Assembly (NCBI RefSeq): GCF_030232885.1
Contig: NZ_JASPGD010000003.1
Coordinates: forward strand, 61,212-125,211
Length of the DNA: 64,000 bases
From: Corynebacterium sp. MSK297
GTDB lineage: Bacteria > Actinomycetota > Actinomycetes > Mycobacteriales > Mycobacteriaceae
Direction of reading: 5' to 3'
Made by a program: the position numbers and the translations under genes. The notes beneath the pieces are model-generated. The model made no database searches and had not been told where the DNA came from. It was given only the letters and a program-made list of their open reading frames with translations. Positions 61,931 to 64,000 of the stretch are shown piece by piece (the stretch's first letter is position 1; the number at the start of each line of letters is the position of its first letter).

Positions 61931-61969
61931 AAGGTGTTGGTGTGCGAAAGCACGGACCAACACCTTTTT
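61931..61969 (+). terminator. Rho-independent terminator of groEL
   Basis: AAGGTGTTGGT (61931-61941) pairs exactly with ACCAACACCTT (61956-61966), with an inner GTGC-GAAA-GCAC stem, followed by TTT(C). It starts 23 bases past the stop. Confidence 0.9.
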
Positions 61970-62070
61970 CAATAAGCGGGCTAGTTGGCACGTTATTGAT
62001 AATAAGGTATCCTCGCCTACGGTCGGAAGACTTAAGGAAAATTCAGTGCGCACTAAGGAGGCTTAAGAGA

Positions 62071-62529
62071 GTGGCAAATAAAACTACGAAAATGTTTGCA
62101 CTGCAACTGGTAACAGCTCTTGGAATCGCCGGTATGGGAAACTCCCTGGTAAACGAGGCATCCGCAGTAGACCTGCGCGCGCTAAGTTCCAGCGTGGAGG
62201 ACATCGTCAATCCTGGGCAAGAAGAGGATCTTAGCGCCGACGAAGTTGTCGACGCTGCGGAAGAACAAGATCTCAACGCCGATGAAATTGTCGACGCTGC
62301 GGAAGAAAATGATGTCAGCCCCGAAGAACTTGCTGAGGCCGTGCAAGAGATGGTGGCGGAAAAGAATTCTAATGCGGGGTATGACTTCATGTCCGTCAAC
62401 ATTGAGGATAAGCGCGCAAATATCGTGTTGAATCCAAACACCTACAAGGCGGATGTGAACGCTGAGGCTTATAAAGCGGTGGTTGACTACCTGAGGTCGA
62501 ACGGCTACCTAGTTTCCGTGGTTCTATAA
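62071..62529 (+). CDS. Small secreted acidic protein with three 14-residue repeats
   Basis: 152 aa. GTG start at 62071 with an ideal AAGGAGG nine bases upstream; the frame upstream (to 61924) runs through the groEL terminator and is not used. A signal peptide covers about 1-32 (cleavage near EASA). Residues about 53-94 hold three 14-residue units: DLSADEVVDAAEEQ, DLNADEIVDAAEEN, DVSPEELAEAVQEM; the first two are close copies, the third diverged. They suggest acidic amphipathic helices. The C-terminal part (FMSVNIEDKRANIVLNP) looks globular. No family recognised. A 16-bp tandem repeat lies behind the stop. Lower GC content than groEL. Confidence 0.75.
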   Translation: MANKTTKMFALQLVTALGIAGMGNSLVNEASAVDLRALSSSVEDIVNPGQEEDLSADEVVDAAEEQDLNADEIVDAAEENDVSPEELAEAVQEMVAEKNSNAGYDFMSVNIEDKRANIVLNPNTYKADVNAEAYKAVVDYLRSNGYLVSVVL

Positions 62530-63090
62530 AACTTCATGCAATTTGGCCCTGTGCAGGTTGTAGGGGAAGCCTCAGGTAGAGGAAGCCTCGGGTAGGCAGC
62601 GAAAGAATTGAATAAGGCTAACTCAGGATGGGCAGCGTGAGGTCTCTGAGCTTTCCCTTGCTGGCTGAACTCTCTTTGACTGCCTGCAACTCAAGGAATG
62701 ACGAAGATCATAATATTCCTGGAGACCGACGGGACATCATGCACAGGCTGCTTATATCGGGGTGTCGGCTGGTAAAAGGGCAGGTTATCCTACGGAGATT
62801 AACAGGAGCTGCATAGCCGACGGCCGGTAGAGAATCGGGATAAGTTTTCAATAAGTCGCTCGGATCGCGCCATGGCTGCGAAACGTTACAGAAATAGTTG
62901 AAAAAGATTCAACTAATCCGTTAAGTTAACAATGAATAAGGAACAAGACCCAGGTCAGCTTAAGTCGTGTTCGTTGTTCACAAGGCACAATCGAGGTTTT
63001 GGGCGGTGTAAAACGGCTAAAAACGTTGACATTGCGCCCTGACAACTGAGGGAAGATTATTAAGAGCTTCTAACGTTCGAAGAGGTAAGA
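62530..63090. other. Long intergenic region between the small secreted protein and the surface protein
   Basis: 561 bases, lower in GC. It contains the 16-bp tandem repeat at 62560-62600 and an open frame of 62 codons at 62628-62816 (start MGSVRSLSFPLL, with LSLTAC resembling a lipobox) that I do not accept as a gene. An A/T-rich stretch near 62910-62945 could hold the promoter of the next gene. No RNA gene or terminator recognised. Confidence 0.75.
62560..62600. repeat. 16-bp tandem repeat after the small secreted protein gene
   Basis: GTAGGGGAAGCCTCAG (62560-62575), GTAGAGGAAGCCTCGG (62576-62591) and a partial GTAGGCAGC (62592-62600). Each unit starts with GTAG. Confidence 0.9.
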
Positions 63091-64000
63091 ATGAGTAAAA
63101 TAAGAGAGATATCTCGAGAGGGGCGGACAGTCATAACCGCAGTGATCGCTGCACTTGCGGTTATTTTCACGATGATTGTCGTCCCCTCGGGTAAGGCTGA
63201 TGCAGCGCAGCCGACAGACTTCCAGCCGAACTACGAACTGGGTGGGGAACCTACAAAGACCAGCCATGGTACCCCATGGGGGTCTTTGACCTGGGCAGGA
63301 CCTTACAACGAGGAATTTGGATTCGATCCTGCCATCTCACAAGGCAACGCCAACAACACTGCAGGGTGGGCTTGGTGTATTGACCCAATGAAGAAGTATC
63401 CTTCGAGTGGAAATATCTTGTATTCGAAGGACAACGCTGTGAAACTCGATATTCACCCAGAATATCGAGATGCGGTAATTCGTCTGGCTAAAAAATGGCA
63501 AGAAGCCATTAAAAATGGGGATAAAAATGCCGCCGCAACATATGTCGTCTACATGATTGCCTTCGTGGGTGTAGATCAACAACAGCGCAATGTTGCTGCT
63601 TTAACGATCAATGGGCAAAACCCAGGCTTTGAGAATCCTTATCATGATCAAAACTTCCCTGCCTTCAAAGGTTCCGAGCAGGAATTCACCGAGCTAACCG
63701 GATTCGAGATTGAGAGCACCCAGAATCCTGGACCTCCAGAGCCTGGGCCTGGCGCCGGTGGTCCTCGCTTCAAGAAGGTCGCAGAGATTCCTGCGCAGCC
63801 GAGTGAAGACTTCATCACCATGGTTCCACCGAGTGGCGGCCAACACCAAAGTTACCAGCGCGTACTTCCTCCGGACCAGCCTGGATTGTCTGAGGAGGAG
63901 AAGCAGCCTGAGAAGAATCCGTCGATTTCGACGAATGCTGATTTCGCTGATGGTGCTACGCAGGTTGTTGCTGGTGCCACGGTTGTCGATACTGTCGATT
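63091..64000 (+). CDS. Surface-anchored VaFE-repeat protein with thioester-domain-like N-terminus, 3' end outside window
   Basis: 303 residues visible. ATG after GAAGAGG. Signal peptide about 1-38 (hydrophobic VIAALAVIFTMIVV, cleavage near ADA-AQ). The N-terminal region holds GWAWCIDP (Cys96) at about 92-99, resembling the Cys-Ile-Asp segment of thioester-domain adhesins, but I do not see the partner Gln-Trp motif, so covalent chemistry is not shown. Residues 212-225 and 260-285 are Pro-rich linkers. From about 285 a first VaFE-type repeat begins (ISTNADFADGATQVVAGATVVDTVD), the fold of Corynebacterium surface proteins that usually end in a sortase LPxTG. The anchor lies outside the window. 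Probably an adhesin. Confidence 0.72.
   Translation, partial: MSKIREISREGRTVITAVIAALAVIFTMIVVPSGKADAAQPTDFQPNYELGGEPTKTSHGTPWGSLTWAGPYNEEFGFDPAISQGNANNTAGWAWCIDPMKKYPSSGNILYSKDNAVKLDIHPEYRDAVIRLAKKWQEAIKNGDKNAAATYVVYMIAFVGVDQQQRNVAALTINGQNPGFENPYHDQNFPAFKGSEQEFTELTGFEIESTQNPGPPEPGPGAGGPRFKKVAEIPAQPSEDFITMVPPSGGQHQSYQRVLPPDQPGLSEEEKQPEKNPSISTNADFADGATQVVAGATVVDTVD

Noticed and set aside
62005..62030. Possible DtxR box before the small secreted protein
   Set aside because: ATAAGGTATCCTCGCCTA has only a loose similarity, with no symmetric second half.
61924..62070. Earlier start for the small secreted protein
   Set aside because: The segment passes through the groEL terminator, and the GTG at 62071 has AAGGAGG and a signal peptide.
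62628..62816. 62-codon frame with a lipobox-like LSLTAC near the start
   Set aside because: A Glu lies in the hydrophobic core, the rest is not protein-like, the binding site is poor and no family match is apparent; perhaps a decayed lipoprotein gene.

Overview
The window is a chromosomal segment of a high-GC Gram-positive bacterium, most likely Corynebacterium or a close relative (species not determined). The evidence is the dnaK-grpE-dnaJ-hspR and clpB genes under HspR-type HAIR operators, groEL under CIRCE, the glnX-glnH-pknG operon, a fused Mrp subunit A, and a conserved block (xthA, GNAT, def, DUF3263, LytR_C, YbdK-like ligase) that follows the gene order I recall from the Mycobacterium tuberculosis Rv0350-Rv0440 region. 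I saw no tRNA or rRNA gene, no CRISPR array and no insertion sequence.

Layout. 1-6 kb (minus strand): an ECF importer (S, T and a fused double ATPase cut by the window edge), a TM2 protein, a nucleoside hydrolase and an AI-2E family permease. 6-9.5 kb: putA. 9.5-14.3 kb: the dnaK heat-shock operon ending in its repressor hspR. 14.4-16 kb: a WXG100-like small protein plus a DUF1023 alpha/beta hydrolase. 16-20 kb: a nitrilase, then an AT-richer lactococcin-972-type bacteriocin module whose structural gene needs one frameshift to be read. 20-26 kb: a globin/FAD reductase, gltS, and clpB. 26-35 kb: a DUF1445 protein, a frameshifted rhodanese, a repeat-rich membrane protein, pyrE, a TrmH methyltransferase, a GH76 enzyme, fba, a FUSC protein and an unknown. 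35-44 kb: purA, purT with a long acidic tail, then pknG-glnH-glnX and a divergent NUDIX hydrolase. 44-50.5 kb: cardiolipin synthase, xthA, an N-acetylglutamate synthase-like GNAT, def, DUF3263, LytR_C, YbdK-like ligase. 50.5-57 kb: a complete mrp antiporter operon. 57-60 kb: two paralogous M20 peptidases. 60-64 kb: groEL, a small secreted repeat protein and the start of a large VaFE-type surface protein.

How parts work together. DnaK, GrpE, DnaJ, ClpB and GroEL form the disaggregation and refolding network; paired HAIR sites with a SigH-like promoter stand before dnaK and clpB, and paired CIRCE sites before groEL. GlnX-GlnH-PknG is a nutrient-sensing relay controlling 2-oxoglutarate metabolism. 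PurA, PurT and PyrE serve nucleotide synthesis; the nucleoside hydrolase beside the ECF importer hints at salvage.

The least ordinary signals are: (i) a 10-bp word, CGTCGGCAAG, present at least 31 times in 64 kb; (ii) the lactococcin-972 locus with a possible iron-type operator; (iii) an ECF ATPase fusion that keeps parts for only one composite ATP site; (iv) short tandem repeats placed just behind stop codons at many gene ends; (v) a PurT with an acidic degenerate-repeat tail of about 110 residues.
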